Shown here: positions 16,084 through 23,729 of the stretch, one piece after another | Layout: each line of letters starts with the position of its first letter | How positions within the stretch are numbered: the stretch's first letter is position 1 | Assembly (NCBI GenBank): GCA_964347915.1 | Contig: CAYGAM010000011.1 | Location: forward strand, 1 to 33,499 | Direction of reading: 5' to 3' | DNA from: CAYGAM01 sp964347915 | GTDB lineage: Archaea > Thermoproteota > Nitrososphaeria > Nitrososphaerales > Nitrosopumilaceae | DNA length: 33,499 nt | Position numbers and translations under genes: made by a program | Notes under the pieces: generated by a model | Told to the model about the DNA's origin: nothing | The model's database searches: none | Seen by the model: the letters and a program-made list of their open reading frames with translations, nothing else

Positions 16084-18120
16084 CTAGGAAAACCGCGGCT
16101 GCTCTGTCCTGTATCTTGACAGTACGATTCCGACAGCGGCAACGGCCGCCGTAATGGCTGCCAGTATTATCATTGATCTGTACGGTATTCCAAGATCAAG
16201 GGATTCCAGAATGCCCCTCTGCGCCGGCTCTGTCACATGTATCACGTCGTATGCGTCGTACCTTTCGCTGCCGGACGATATTCTGGCCTCTATCCAGTAT
16301 GCGCCTGGCTCGTATACTTTCATCATGCCGCCCTCCTCCGGCGTTGAAGCCGTGCTGTCCCTGTAGCCGGTTGCGGCTTCGGTTACGTATATTCTTGCAA
16401 ACGACCATGACGGCGCATCAATATCAAAGCTCAGCGTTCCCATGTCGTCTGCCGCATCAACGGTACCCGGCGTAATCCTCACAGTAATCGGAATTGTATG
16501 CTGGATGCCGCCGTGCTGCACTGCAATTCTTCCAACGTACGCGCCAAAATTGTCCTGCGCGTTCTGAACTGTAACATCAATGCCGCCCTCCCTTGCTTCA
16601 TAGCTGATATCGAATGCGTCAGAGTCGTCTATGGATATGCCAATATCGTATGGCGCGCCTCTCTGGGATGAAACGTTCAGCGTCTTGGTGTCGGAGCTTC
16701 GAATCGGCGTCATGTCAAACGTGAGAGCGGTGGGCAGTATGATCAGATCAGATGCAAACGCCGTTGTTGCGTTGATTCTTCCGGAACCCGCCACGCCGGG
16801 CTCAAAGACTTCGCCAAACTCGTCCGTTATGGGGTCTGCCGTAGTAACTATGACGGACTTTACTTCTGCCGGAGTCAGGGCGGGATTTTTTTCCAAAAGC
16901 AATGCAGCAATTCCGCTGACATGCGGTGCCGCAAAGCTCGTGCCCGAAGTATGGTTGTAGCCTCCGTCCAAAAATGTGCTGTTGACAAACACGCCCGGAG
17001 CTACCAGGTCAGGCTTTGTGTAGAACGGCGATACTGGACCGCGCGAGCTAAAGTGGGCGACAAAGTCCGGGTTTGAGAATACGTGAAGCGCGGCGTCTGC
17101 TCCTGCAGATTCGCGGATCTTCAGCCCGTCTTCCCTTGATATAGACAGCGACGGAATGGACGGCTCATAGCCGGGCGAAGTAAACCGGTGAAGCAGCTCT
17201 CCCAAAAATATTCCCTGGGCATTGTTGTATACGAGTACTGCCAGCGCGCCTGCGTCCGCTGCATTCTTTTCTTTGTCTGAAAAGTACAGTATTGAGCCGT
17301 CGTCGCTGCCTCTTTCAACCAGGACTATTGCGCCGCGATAGTCGGCGTCCTCAAAGTCTGACTTTTTGCCGTATCCCGCAACTGCAATCGGCGCCGATAT
17401 CAGCTGATCCAGCGGCTCGGTTCCGACCATCGGAATTACCTGAAACTGCTCTCCGTTTACATTCAGGGTGGCAACCAGATTGGCGGTTACGTTGTTGTAT
17501 GTGGCTCCGACTGTTATTGAATTCGGGTTGATTCCGGGAGTCCCAATGCTGCCGCTCTGGGGGCCGTCGTTTCCGGCAGCCGTAACGACCACGATGCCTT
17601 CGCCTATGGCCTTTGTTACTATCGAGTCTATTCTGGAATTGGTGCTGTTTATTCCCAGGCTTATGTTGATTATGTCTACGTCGTCCGCTATTGCCTGCTT
17701 GAGCGCCTCTATTATGAGGTTTGGAGATACCGAATTGCCGTCATCGGTAACCTTGTACGAGTATATGGTAGCCATGGGAGCAATCCCCCGTATTGAGCCG
17801 TCTGCCGCAATGACTCCTGCCACCTGAGTGCCGTGTCCGTCGTAATCAAGCGGTTCTGCCGCCCTGTCGACAAAGTTTCTGCCCAAAAGCCTTCCGTCCT
17901 GGCTGGCGCCTGCAAGGTCAGGATGCGTTGGATCAATGCCCGTGTCTATTATGGCAATCTTGACGCCCTCGCCCGAATATCCGGAATTTCTCGGCGCGTC
18001 TATTCCAATGTACGAGGCGCTGTCGTCAAGATATGTTGCAGCTCTTTGGTCTTCTGCCCCATAATACAAAAAAACTCCTGCAGATACGATAACTGCCAGA
18101 AATGCCGCCCATCCATACAT
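16084..18120 (-). CDS. membrane-anchored subtilisin-like serine protease (S8) with PA insert
   Basis: 678 residues. The N-terminal hydrophobic segment (residues ~4-20) is a signal peptide or anchor. The S8 catalytic triad is complete: Asp59 (IIDTGID), His96 (DGHGTQVAG) and Ser395 (HTSGTSFAAPH), with the oxyanion Asn184 in AAGNDGP. A protease-associated (PA) domain is inserted at ~218-350 (VERGSDDGSILYFSDKEKNAADAGALAVLVYNN). After the catalytic domain come beta-rich domains and a C-terminal transmembrane helix (SMIILAAITAAVAAVGIVL) with a basic tail, so the enzyme is predicted to face outward, tethered at the C-terminus. A GTG at 18123 is an alternative start. A TTTTTAG-type box lies ~26 nt upstream. 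Substrates are unknown; the surface protein of this window is one possibility (inference). Confidence 0.93.
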   Translation of the reverse strand: MYGWAAFLAVIVSAGVFLYYGAEDQRAATYLDDSASYIGIDAPRNSGYSGEGVKIAIIDTGIDPTHPDLAGASQDGRLLGRNFVDRAAEPLDYDGHGTQVAGVIAADGSIRGIAPMATIYSYKVTDDGNSVSPNLIIEALKQAIADDVDIINISLGINSTNSRIDSIVTKAIGEGIVVVTAAGNDGPQSGSIGTPGINPNSITVGATYNNVTANLVATLNVNGEQFQVIPMVGTEPLDQLISAPIAVAGYGKKSDFEDADYRGAIVLVERGSDDGSILYFSDKEKNAADAGALAVLVYNNAQGIFLGELLHRFTSPGYEPSIPSLSISREDGLKIRESAGADAALHVFSNPDFVAHFSSRGPVSPFYTKPDLVAPGVFVNSTFLDGGYNHTSGTSFAAPHVSGIAALLLEKNPALTPAEVKSVIVTTADPITDEFGEVFEPGVAGSGRINATTAFASDLIILPTALTFDMTPIRSSDTKTLNVSSQRGAPYDIGISIDDSDAFDISYEAREGGIDVTVQNAQDNFGAYVGRIAVQHGGIQHTIPITVRITPGTVDAADDMGTLSFDIDAPSWSFARIYVTEAATGYRDSTASTPEEGGMMKVYEPGAYWIEARISSGSERYDAYDVIHVTEPAQRGILESLDLGIPYRSMIILAAITAAVAAVGIVLSRYRTEQPRFS

Positions 18121-18524
18121 CACACATATTCAAGCATTCTACACTAAAAACCCATTTCAGCCAGGCGAGGTGCGCTCCAAAGCAGACAACAGTGGCGCAT
18201 TTTGGAGCAAGGGCGGCTTTGCATCCAAAGATTTGAGCATTGCCGTGCCGCGGCTTGGGCTTTTTGCGCGCTTGGCAAAAATCACCGCATCGCAAATCCG
18301 ATGATCTGCCCGCATTTGCGTCGCATTTTGCCAGAGCGCGCTTTGCCTTGCGTTTCAGCCAAGCGAAATGCACTCTTAAAGGCCAGGGCAGGGGCTTGGG
18401 ATCAGGCAGGGGCGGTTCCATCTGCATGAATGTCGGCATTGCCGCCATGACATTCGAATCAAAGTACAATTCGCGTGGCTGCGTTTTCAAGCAGACATAA
18501 ATTAAGCGAAGATTGCCATACTTT
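18121..18524. other. ~400-bp spacer with two copies of an 18-bp motif
   Basis: No credible ORF. The subtilase promoter is at the left end and the sod promoter at the right. CAGCCAGGCGAGGTGCGC (18158-18175) and CAGCCAAGCGAAATGCAC (18356-18373) are related and recur at 22900-22917. Several GCGCATTTTG and TTTGCGTCGC words also occur. Confidence 0.4.
18496..18504 (+). promoter_or_regulatory. box A of sod
   Basis: CATAAATTA centred 25 nt upstream of the ATG at 18525, indicating a leaderless mRNA. This favours 18525 over an in-frame TTG at 18513. Confidence 0.6.
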
Positions 18525-19142
18525 ATGGAATACACACTTCCCAAACTGCCATATGCCTACGACGCGCTGGAACCGCACATTGACGCTAGAACAATGGAAA
18601 TTCACCACACAAAACACCACCAGGCATACACAGACAAGCTGAATGCAGCCTTGGCCAAGTGCCCACCCGAAATACAGAACATGGATCTGCTGGAGATATT
18701 GGCTGACCTTGGTGCAGTGCCTGACGAGCAGCGCAGTGCAATAAACTTCAACGGAGGCGGCTTTGACAACCATCGGCTGTTCTGGAACAATATGAAGCCC
18801 GACGGAGGCGGCGAGCCTGGCGGAGCCTTGGCTGACGCCATAGACAAATCCTTTGGAAGCTTTGCAGACTTTGTAAAGACATTTTCTGCAGCTACGGCCG
18901 TAATTCAGGGCAGCGGCTGGGGATGGCTTGTCTACAACCCGTCCTCAGGCAGCGCAGAGTACAAGGCAATGCCGAATCAGACAAGTCCCAGGACGGAAGG
19001 TCTGATTCCGCTTCTTGGGTGCGATGTCTGGGAGCATGCATACTATCTGAACTATCAGAACAGGCGGCCGGACTACATATCCGCATGGTGGAATGCAGTA
19101 AACTGGAACGAGGCAGAAGCCAGATTCGACAACGCCCAGTAA
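18525..19142 (+). CDS. sod: superoxide dismutase, Fe/Mn family
   Basis: 205 residues. It dismutates superoxide to O2 and H2O2 in the cytoplasm. Metal ligands are all present: His27 in MEIHHTKHH, the His of DNHRLFWNNM, and Asp and His in the signature DVWEHAYY. Other family marks are LPYAYDALEPHID at the N-terminus, GSGWGWLVYNP, and NYQNRRPDYISAWWNAVNW near the C-terminus. A Gln in the NQT segment before DVWEHAYY sits where Mn-type enzymes place their second-sphere Gln, but metal choice cannot be settled from sequence. The gene is monocistronic, with a leaderless promoter and a T-rich terminator. Such enzymes are expected in aerobic ammonia oxidisers. Confidence 0.95.
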   Translation: MEYTLPKLPYAYDALEPHIDARTMEIHHTKHHQAYTDKLNAALAKCPPEIQNMDLLEILADLGAVPDEQRSAINFNGGGFDNHRLFWNNMKPDGGGEPGGALADAIDKSFGSFADFVKTFSAATAVIQGSGWGWLVYNPSSGSAEYKAMPNQTSPRTEGLIPLLGCDVWEHAYYLNYQNRRPDYISAWWNAVNWNEAEARFDNAQ

Positions 19143-19145
19143 GCT

Positions 19146-19163
19146 CATTTTTTATTTTATTTG
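19146..19163 (+). terminator. T-rich terminator of sod
   Basis: CATTTTTTATTTTATTTG directly after the stop codon. Archaeal RNA polymerase terminates at such T-rich tracts without needing a hairpin. Confidence 0.55.
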
Positions 19164-19802
19164 AATGCCGGCAGTTGCGCCGCGCATGCCCAATGAAGAT
19201 CAGTTTCCGGCAGGCGTCGCAGCCGCCCAAGATTTGGGACATTATTTTAGAAAATTTGCGCCGGAATCCGCATCCTTGCCGGACAGTTCTTGTCTCATCC
19301 GGCAAGGCGGCTAATTTCAGGCAGGCCGGCTGCAGAGGCTCGGCCGCGCCGGCGGCTGCATTCCATGCTTTTCTGAAACCGCGAAAAGCGCGCTGTGCGC
19401 TGGAACATTTTGGAGCCGGACATGCAGCTTCAATATGGATTTCGCGTCAGGCCTTTATCGGCTTGTTCATGCAGACCGAATTTGTTCCTGCAGCCTTTGC
19501 GCGGTTCCAGGATGCAGATGCGCATGCAGACTGCAGAATCCACTCTGCCATGAAGCACGCGACACAGGAATTTATCCGCAAATCAAGGAGCCAAACAAGC
19601 AGCCGATGCGTCCGCAAAGTACGCCGAAAACGGCCCTAAAAGCAGAGGTCCGCCCCGCTTTTCAATCCGCGGACATGCCGCTGTTGAAATTTTGCAAGCG
19701 CATGCCAGTTCTCAGAGTCTTGAATCCGGAATTTTCGCACCGAAAATCAGCCGGTCTGAGTGCAAGCCAGGAGCAGAGCCTGCCGGCAGTTTTGCAAATG
19801 AG

Positions 19803-19810
19803 TTTATAAC
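19803..19810 (+). promoter_or_regulatory. box A of the pfdA-ftsY-argF operon
   Basis: TTTATAAC centred ~28 nt upstream of the GTG at 19834, consistent with a leaderless transcript. Confidence 0.5.
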
Positions 19811-19833
19811 CAGCAGCATGGCTCCTGCCAGCT

Positions 19834-20256
19834 GTGAGCGAAGACAAAATTCAAAACATGGCGATGCAGGCCCAGATGCTGGAGCAGCACTATGTGCAGC
19901 TGGTGCAGCATGAAGAGTCTGCATATCGCGCGCTTGCAGAGACCGGCGCGGCCATTGATGCTGCGCGCGGCCTGGGCGAGAATGCCGATTCTGAGGCATT
20001 GATGCCAATAGGCCATGGAACATTTGTAAAGGTAAAGCTGTCTTCAAGCGACAAGATGGTTCTCAGCGTGGGCGCCGGAGTCGCCATTGAAAAGAGCCGA
20101 GAGTATGTGATAAACTATCTTGAAACCAGGCTAAAGGAGATAGAGACGAATCTCAAAAACACAGCTGCAAAGAGAGAACAGGCTGGCGCCCAGCTGGAAA
20201 GCATGCGGCAGCATCTGGCTCAGATGACATCGGCGCCGCCCAAGCAAGATCTGTAA
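19834..20256 (+). CDS. pfdA: prefoldin subunit alpha
   Basis: 140 residues. This subunit forms the hexameric jellyfish-like chaperone with prefoldin beta and hands unfolded proteins to the thermosome. Architecture: N-terminal coiled coil (IQNMAMQAQMLEQHYVQLVQHEESAYRALAE), central beta-hairpin segments (ALMPIGHGTFVKVKLSSSDKMVLSVGAGVAIEKS), and C-terminal coiled coil (YLETRLKEIETNLKNTAAKREQAGAQLESM). GTG start at 19834. Its stop shares a base with the ftsY start (TAATG). The pfdA-ftsY pairing is widespread in archaea. Confidence 0.93.
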   Translation: MSEDKIQNMAMQAQMLEQHYVQLVQHEESAYRALAETGAAIDAARGLGENADSEALMPIGHGTFVKVKLSSSDKMVLSVGAGVAIEKSREYVINYLETRLKEIETNLKNTAAKREQAGAQLESMRQHLAQMTSAPPKQDL

Positions 20257-21932
20257 TGTTTGAAAAGCTTCGCAGCGCGTTTTCCAATGCCGCAAAGAGT
20301 TTTGGCGAAAGAGAGCTCAAAGAAGACGATATTGACGAGGTGCTGTTTGAGATGGAGATATCGCTGATGGACGCAGATGTGGCGTCAGAAGTCATAAACT
20401 CTGTCAGGGACGAGCTTAAGAAGAAGATTGCAGGCGCAATAGTCAGCAAAAAAACCATGCAAAAGTTTGTGCGGGACAGCATGGTAAGATTCATCTCCAA
20501 GCTCTTTGACGACGCAGGAACGGTGGATCTTTTAAAAGAGATCAGGGACAAGCAGGATTCTGCAGATCCTTACATTGTATCGTTTGTGGGAATAAACGGG
20601 ACAGGCAAAACTACCACGGTGGCCAAGATTGCGCACCTGCTGAAAAACTCCAAAATTTCCGTTGCAATAGCGGCATCCGACACGTTTCGAGCAGGCGCCA
20701 TTGAGCAGCTGAGAGAGCATGCAAACAGGCTGAATCTGAAAATAATTGCCCAGAATTACGGCGCGGATCCGGCTGCCGTTGCCAGGGATGCGGTCCTGTA
20801 CGCAAGATCGCACAAAGTCGACTGCGTTCTCATAGACACGGCAGGACGGATGCAGACCAGCAAAAATTTGATGGAGCAGATTAAAAAAATAACAAGCGTT
20901 GTAAAGCCCGATCTTACCATATTCGTCGGCGATTCTCTGGCTGGAAACGATACCGTCAACCAGGCGCGGCAGTTTCATGAAAATGCAATGTTTGACGCAT
21001 CCATACTTACAAAAAGCGACGCTGACGCTCGCGGCGGCGCTGCGCTCTCAATAGTCAAGGTAACATCGTCTCCGATAATATTCATAGGAACGGGGCAGGA
21101 GTACGGCGATCTAATACCGTTTGACAAGGAGGTGTTCCTAAAGACCGTCTTTGGCTCAATTGACGAAATCGATTCAGAGGCGGCTTTACGCAAAACAGAA
21201 AGAGTGCAGAAAGCCAAGGAAGAGTCTGGCGAGAGCGCGAAGCAGCAGGACAGGCCGGCCCATCAAGACGAGCAAAAAGACGCCAAGACAGCCGGCGAAA
21301 ACCGAGTCCAGGAGCCCAAACTTGTCCAAAAGGCAGGGCCTGCTCAGGAGACGGAATCTGCCCAGGAACAAAAACTTGCCGGCAAAGCGGCATCAGTTCA
21401 GGAACCAGCGCAAGCAAAGCCGTCCCAGGAAGCTGACGAGATGCAGAAGCGGCCCCCAAAGCCAGATCTGTCTCAGGAACAGAAATCTTCCCAGGAACCA
21501 GAATATTCGCGCAAGGTAGAACCGTCCGGCACGCAGCAGGCAAAACAATCCCAGGATGCCGCGCGCAAAAATGCAGCAGACTCGGCATCAAAGCAGGACA
21601 GCCAGAAAAAGACCAAGGCAGGAGCGGAGCTGCCAGAGCAGCGCAGAGTCGAAGAGTCGGAAGACGCATTTGAAGGAATAGAGACCGGCGACATTGCGCT
21701 GTATTCCGACCTTTACGATGTTCCGCCCCCAGAGAACGACTCGCAGGCCGCAAGCCTTGCAAAGCGCATCAGAAGATGGATATCCGACGGAAGGCCTGCT
21801 CCCGGCCAGGAGCAAAAGCCGGCCGATTCCAGAATGCGCAAGCCCCAAGAAAAGTCCGGCGATGCGCATAAAAGCAAAGACAGTGCAAAGCCAAAAAAGA
21901 AAAAGGGATTGTTCGGCAGGTTTAGAAGATGA
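20256..21932 (+). CDS. ftsY: signal recognition particle receptor FtsY with long disordered C-terminal extension
   Basis: 558 residues. Residues 1-~300 are a standard NG GTPase: helical N domain (MFEKLRSAFSNAAKSFGERELKEDDIDEVL), G1 loop GINGTGKTTT (~112-121), the ASDTFRAGAIEQL insertion box, DTAGRM, TKSDADARGG and GTGQEYGDLIPFD. It binds SRP54 (Ffh) and delivers ribosome complexes to SecYEG. From ~residue 312 a ~245-residue tail follows, made of Gln/Glu/Lys/Ser/Pro-rich degenerate repeats (variants of SQEPE and AQEQK). It ends with a more ordered acidic patch (EDAFEGIETGDIALYSDLYDVPPPE) and a basic end KKKKGLFGRFRR. FtsY acidic domains are normally N-terminal; a C-terminal one is unusual. argF overlaps its stop by 4 bp. 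Confidence 0.95.
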   Translation: MFEKLRSAFSNAAKSFGERELKEDDIDEVLFEMEISLMDADVASEVINSVRDELKKKIAGAIVSKKTMQKFVRDSMVRFISKLFDDAGTVDLLKEIRDKQDSADPYIVSFVGINGTGKTTTVAKIAHLLKNSKISVAIAASDTFRAGAIEQLREHANRLNLKIIAQNYGADPAAVARDAVLYARSHKVDCVLIDTAGRMQTSKNLMEQIKKITSVVKPDLTIFVGDSLAGNDTVNQARQFHENAMFDASILTKSDADARGGAALSIVKVTSSPIIFIGTGQEYGDLIPFDKEVFLKTVFGSIDEIDSEAALRKTERVQKAKEESGESAKQQDRPAHQDEQKDAKTAGENRVQEPKLVQKAGPAQETESAQEQKLAGKAASVQEPAQAKPSQEADEMQKRPPKPDLSQEQKSSQEPEYSRKVEPSGTQQAKQSQDAARKNAADSASKQDSQKKTKAGAELPEQRRVEESEDAFEGIETGDIALYSDLYDVPPPENDSQAASLAKRIRRWISDGRPAPGQEQKPADSRMRKPQEKSGDAHKSKDSAKPKKKKGLFGRFRR

Positions 21933-22831
21933 AGATTCGCGCCAAAGATTTTCTTACATTTGATGAGATAACGCCAGGCGAGACGGCGGGCCTGCTTGAC
22001 CTGGCCGAATCTCTCAAGCAGGACAGATACGGCAGGGCGGATCTGCAAGGCAAGATTCTTGCAATGATCTTTCAAAAGCCGTCCACTAGAACACGGGTAA
22101 GCTTTGAGGTCGGAATGCATCAGCTGGGCGGCAAGTCCATAGTACTGTCGTCAAGCGACATGCAACTGTCCAGGGGCGAAACAATAGAGGATACGGCAAG
22201 GACGCTTTCAAGGTACGCAGACTGCATAATGGCGCGCGTCTTTGAGCACCAGACAATAAAAGATCTTGCAGATGCGGCCAATGTTCCCGTAATAAACGGC
22301 CTCTCAAACTCGTTTCATCCGTGCCAGACTCTGGCGGATCTTATGACCGTCCGCGAACGCAAGGGCAGGCTTGATGCGCTAAAAGCTGCATGGATAGGCG
22401 ACGGCAACAATGTCTGCAATTCAATGATTGTGGGCTGTGCAAAGACAGGAATGAGCATATCCGCAGCAACGCCGCAGCAGTTTCAGCCTGATCCTGATAC
22501 TGTCAGCAGTGCAAGACAGTCAGTTGATGTGCGCCTGACAGCAGAGCCGTCGCAGGCCGTACAGGACGCAGATGTGGTAATGACTGATACATTTTCTTCC
22601 ATACACAATTCCGATCCTTCAAAGATTCAGCAGCTCCTTCCAAAGTATCAGGTAAGCTCGGATCTCATGGCGCAGGCCAAGCCCGATGCAATATTTCTGC
22701 ACTGCCTTCCGGCAAAACGCGGACAAGAGGTTGCCGCATCCGTAATAGACGGGCCGCAGTCTGCCGTCTGGGACGAGGCAGAAAACAGGCTGCATGCGCA
22801 AAAAGCTCTGCTGCTGTCCATGCTCCCCTAG
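21929..22831 (+). CDS. argF: ornithine carbamoyltransferase
   Basis: 300 residues. It makes citrulline from ornithine and carbamoyl phosphate in arginine synthesis. Carbamoyl-phosphate motifs are intact: STRTR (~52-56) and FHPCQTLAD; the C-terminal HCLPAKRGQEV is the ornithine-binding loop with catalytic Cys. The second ornithine motif, usually DxxxSMG, reads DTFSSIH here: the Asp and Ser remain, but Met and Gly are replaced by Ile and His. The start ATG overlaps the ftsY stop (ATGA), so arginine synthesis is coupled to pfdA-ftsY. Other carbamoyltransferases are less likely because HCLPAKRG and the length fit ornithine carbamoyltransferase best. Confidence 0.92.
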   Translation: MKIRAKDFLTFDEITPGETAGLLDLAESLKQDRYGRADLQGKILAMIFQKPSTRTRVSFEVGMHQLGGKSIVLSSSDMQLSRGETIEDTARTLSRYADCIMARVFEHQTIKDLADAANVPVINGLSNSFHPCQTLADLMTVRERKGRLDALKAAWIGDGNNVCNSMIVGCAKTGMSISAATPQQFQPDPDTVSSARQSVDVRLTAEPSQAVQDADVVMTDTFSSIHNSDPSKIQQLLPKYQVSSDLMAQAKPDAIFLHCLPAKRGQEVAASVIDGPQSAVWDEAENRLHAQKALLLSMLP

Positions 22832-23062
22832 GCTCCGAAAATCAGGCGTGCGGCATTTCATGCCGCCTGTCCTTATTTCTGCTGCACGGTAGCCAGTACC
22901 AGCTAAGCGAAATGCGCCCGGAACTGCCACCCTCGTCTTGCAGTCACGCATAATTTGGGCTGTGGTTTGGTTGCATCCGACTCATGTCCGCTATTGTACT
23001 TTCGTACATTTCGTTTATCTGATATGCGATTATGGGACGTAAAATCTTGCCTGAAACAAAAC
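22832..23062. other. 231-bp spacer between argF and the accessory island
   Basis: It contains the third copy of the 18-bp motif (22900-22917, CAGCTAAGCGAAATGCGC) and a small inverted repeat TGTAC-TTTC-GTACA at 22995-23008. No ORF is supported. Confidence 0.4.
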
Positions 23063-23185
23063 CTAATCGGTTTGATGTTTCAGATAACTCTCAAGTAGTT
23101 TCTTGTGCCATTCCGGCAGTTTTTCATACTCTTTTAGCGCCTCATCTATGCCCTTCCCAAGCCAGCCTTCTTCTAATTCTACCAC
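23063..23185 (-). CDS. small ORF A, 40 aa, paralogue of small ORF B
   Basis: It reads MVELEEGWLGKGIDEALKEY, then EKLPEWHKKLLESYLKHQTD, from a GTG at 23185 to TAG at 23063. A TATA element (AGATATAAAC on the plus strand, 23206-23215) is ~26 nt upstream of the GTG, as in the other leaderless genes of the window. The peptide is amphipathic and helical with a WLxKG...EALKEYEKLPxW core shared with ORF B at 23619-23729. Differences between the two in the core are conservative (ID/VE, Glu/Lys), as expected for translated genes. It resembles, from memory, short uncharacterised bacterial and archaeal proteins with a WLxK...WPxW pattern; function unknown. It sits downstream of the truncated deaminase copy. 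Confidence 0.6.
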   Translation of the reverse strand: MVELEEGWLGKGIDEALKEYEKLPEWHKKLLESYLKHQTD

Positions 23186-23615
23186 AAGTTACATGCATGT
23201 GTCCTAGATATAAACATTAAATCGGTTTTTACAACTCAACTACTTGCAATCCATTAATTGAGAGCCCAATTTTGTTCCATGGCTCTCACAAGGTTGTCGA
23301 TCGCATCAGCTTCCTCCTCAAAGAAGTTTTTGGATTCCCAAAGTCTGGACTTTGATCTGGCAGGAGCCCACGTGATTATTCTGCTCATCATGATGTCTTT
23401 GCGCCTGCCCATCTTGAACAGTACCATGTAGCGCCTAGGCGATATTCCAAAGTACGGCTTAAAGTAAACCTTGCCGTTGCCTGAATCCATGCTAATTGAG
23501 TCAGAGAACAGTTCGGCTGCGTGGCTCTTGAGATACGGTTCAATGAACACCAGCCTCTTTATTCCAGAATATACTATGTGCTTGGCACAGATGTGACACG
23601 AAAAAGCAGTACGGT
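23101..23615 (-). repeat. tandem segmental duplication, unit A
   Basis: About 515 bp aligned collinearly to 23643-24157. It covers the 3' end of the deaminase gene, its short downstream spacer with TATA box, and most of the small ORF. Stretches such as the 150 bp around 23410-23590 differ at only a few sites, while the spacer is more diverged. Confidence 0.85.
23206..23215 (-). promoter_or_regulatory. box A of small ORF A
   Basis: Minus-strand GTTTATATCT, ~26 nt before the GTG at 23185. The corresponding element is kept in the duplicated copy. Confidence 0.5.
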
Positions 23616-23629
23616 TTGCTATCCTGGAT
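23254..23629 (-). pseudogene. truncated duplicate of the dCTP-deaminase-like gene
   Basis: The minus frame from about 23629 (just after an in-frame TGA) to the TAA at 23254 aligns to the last ~125 residues of the neighbouring 495-aa protein, with many near-identical stretches (KRLVFIEPYLKSHAAEL, KVYFKPYFGISPRRYM). It keeps the second zinc half-site as SCHICAKH instead of PCHICAKH, but lacks the HAE half-site, the rest of the deaminase fold and the N-terminal kinase-like domain, so it cannot be an active enzyme. No ATG is at the front; the first usual start is a GTG at 23550 (98 aa). It overlaps the 3' end of small ORF B. It may be simple debris, or a translated C-terminal fragment. Confidence 0.8.
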
Positions 23630-23729
23630 CATTCCGGAGCAAGGACTTGCGCCATGGCGGCAGTTTTTCGTACTCTTTTAGCGCTTCCTCTACGCCCTTC
23701 TTAAGCCAGCCTTTTTCTAATTCTACCAC
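23619..23729 (-). CDS. small ORF B, 36 aa, paralogue of small ORF A
   Basis: It reads MVELEKGWLKKGVEEALKEY, then EKLPPWRKSLLRNDPG, from a GTG at 23729 to TAG at 23619. The first ~28 residues match small ORF A; the last residues differ because the frame runs through the duplication junction into the truncated deaminase copy. A strong TATA element, GTTTATATATAGG on the minus strand (23747-23759), is ~25 nt upstream of the GTG. It starts 66 bp downstream of the complete deaminase gene on the same strand, so it could also be read from deaminase transcripts. Function unknown; basic-acidic amphipathic helix predicted by eye. Confidence 0.6.
   Translation of the reverse strand: MVELEKGWLKKGVEEALKEYEKLPPWRKSLLRNDPG

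Larger units (their letters stand above)
19143..19833. other. 691-bp gene-free spacer
   Basis: After the sod terminator no protein-like ORF is seen on either strand; open frames here give Arg/Ser/Cys/Ala-rich translations without domain character. The last 30 bp hold the pfdA TATA box. No tRNA-like or obvious structured RNA was recognised. The ribosomal protein LX gene that commonly precedes pfdA in archaea is absent. Confidence 0.45.

Noticed and set aside
18923..19639. 238-codon plus-strand ORF overlapping sod
   Set aside because: It overlaps the functional C-terminal codons of sod in another frame and is Arg/Ser/Cys-rich without domains.
23032..23220. 62-codon plus-strand ORF with a TATA-like sequence upstream
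   Set aside because: It is antisense to small ORF A, which has the better conserved paralogue, promoter and frame. The spacing of the TATA-like sequence is too short for this ATG.
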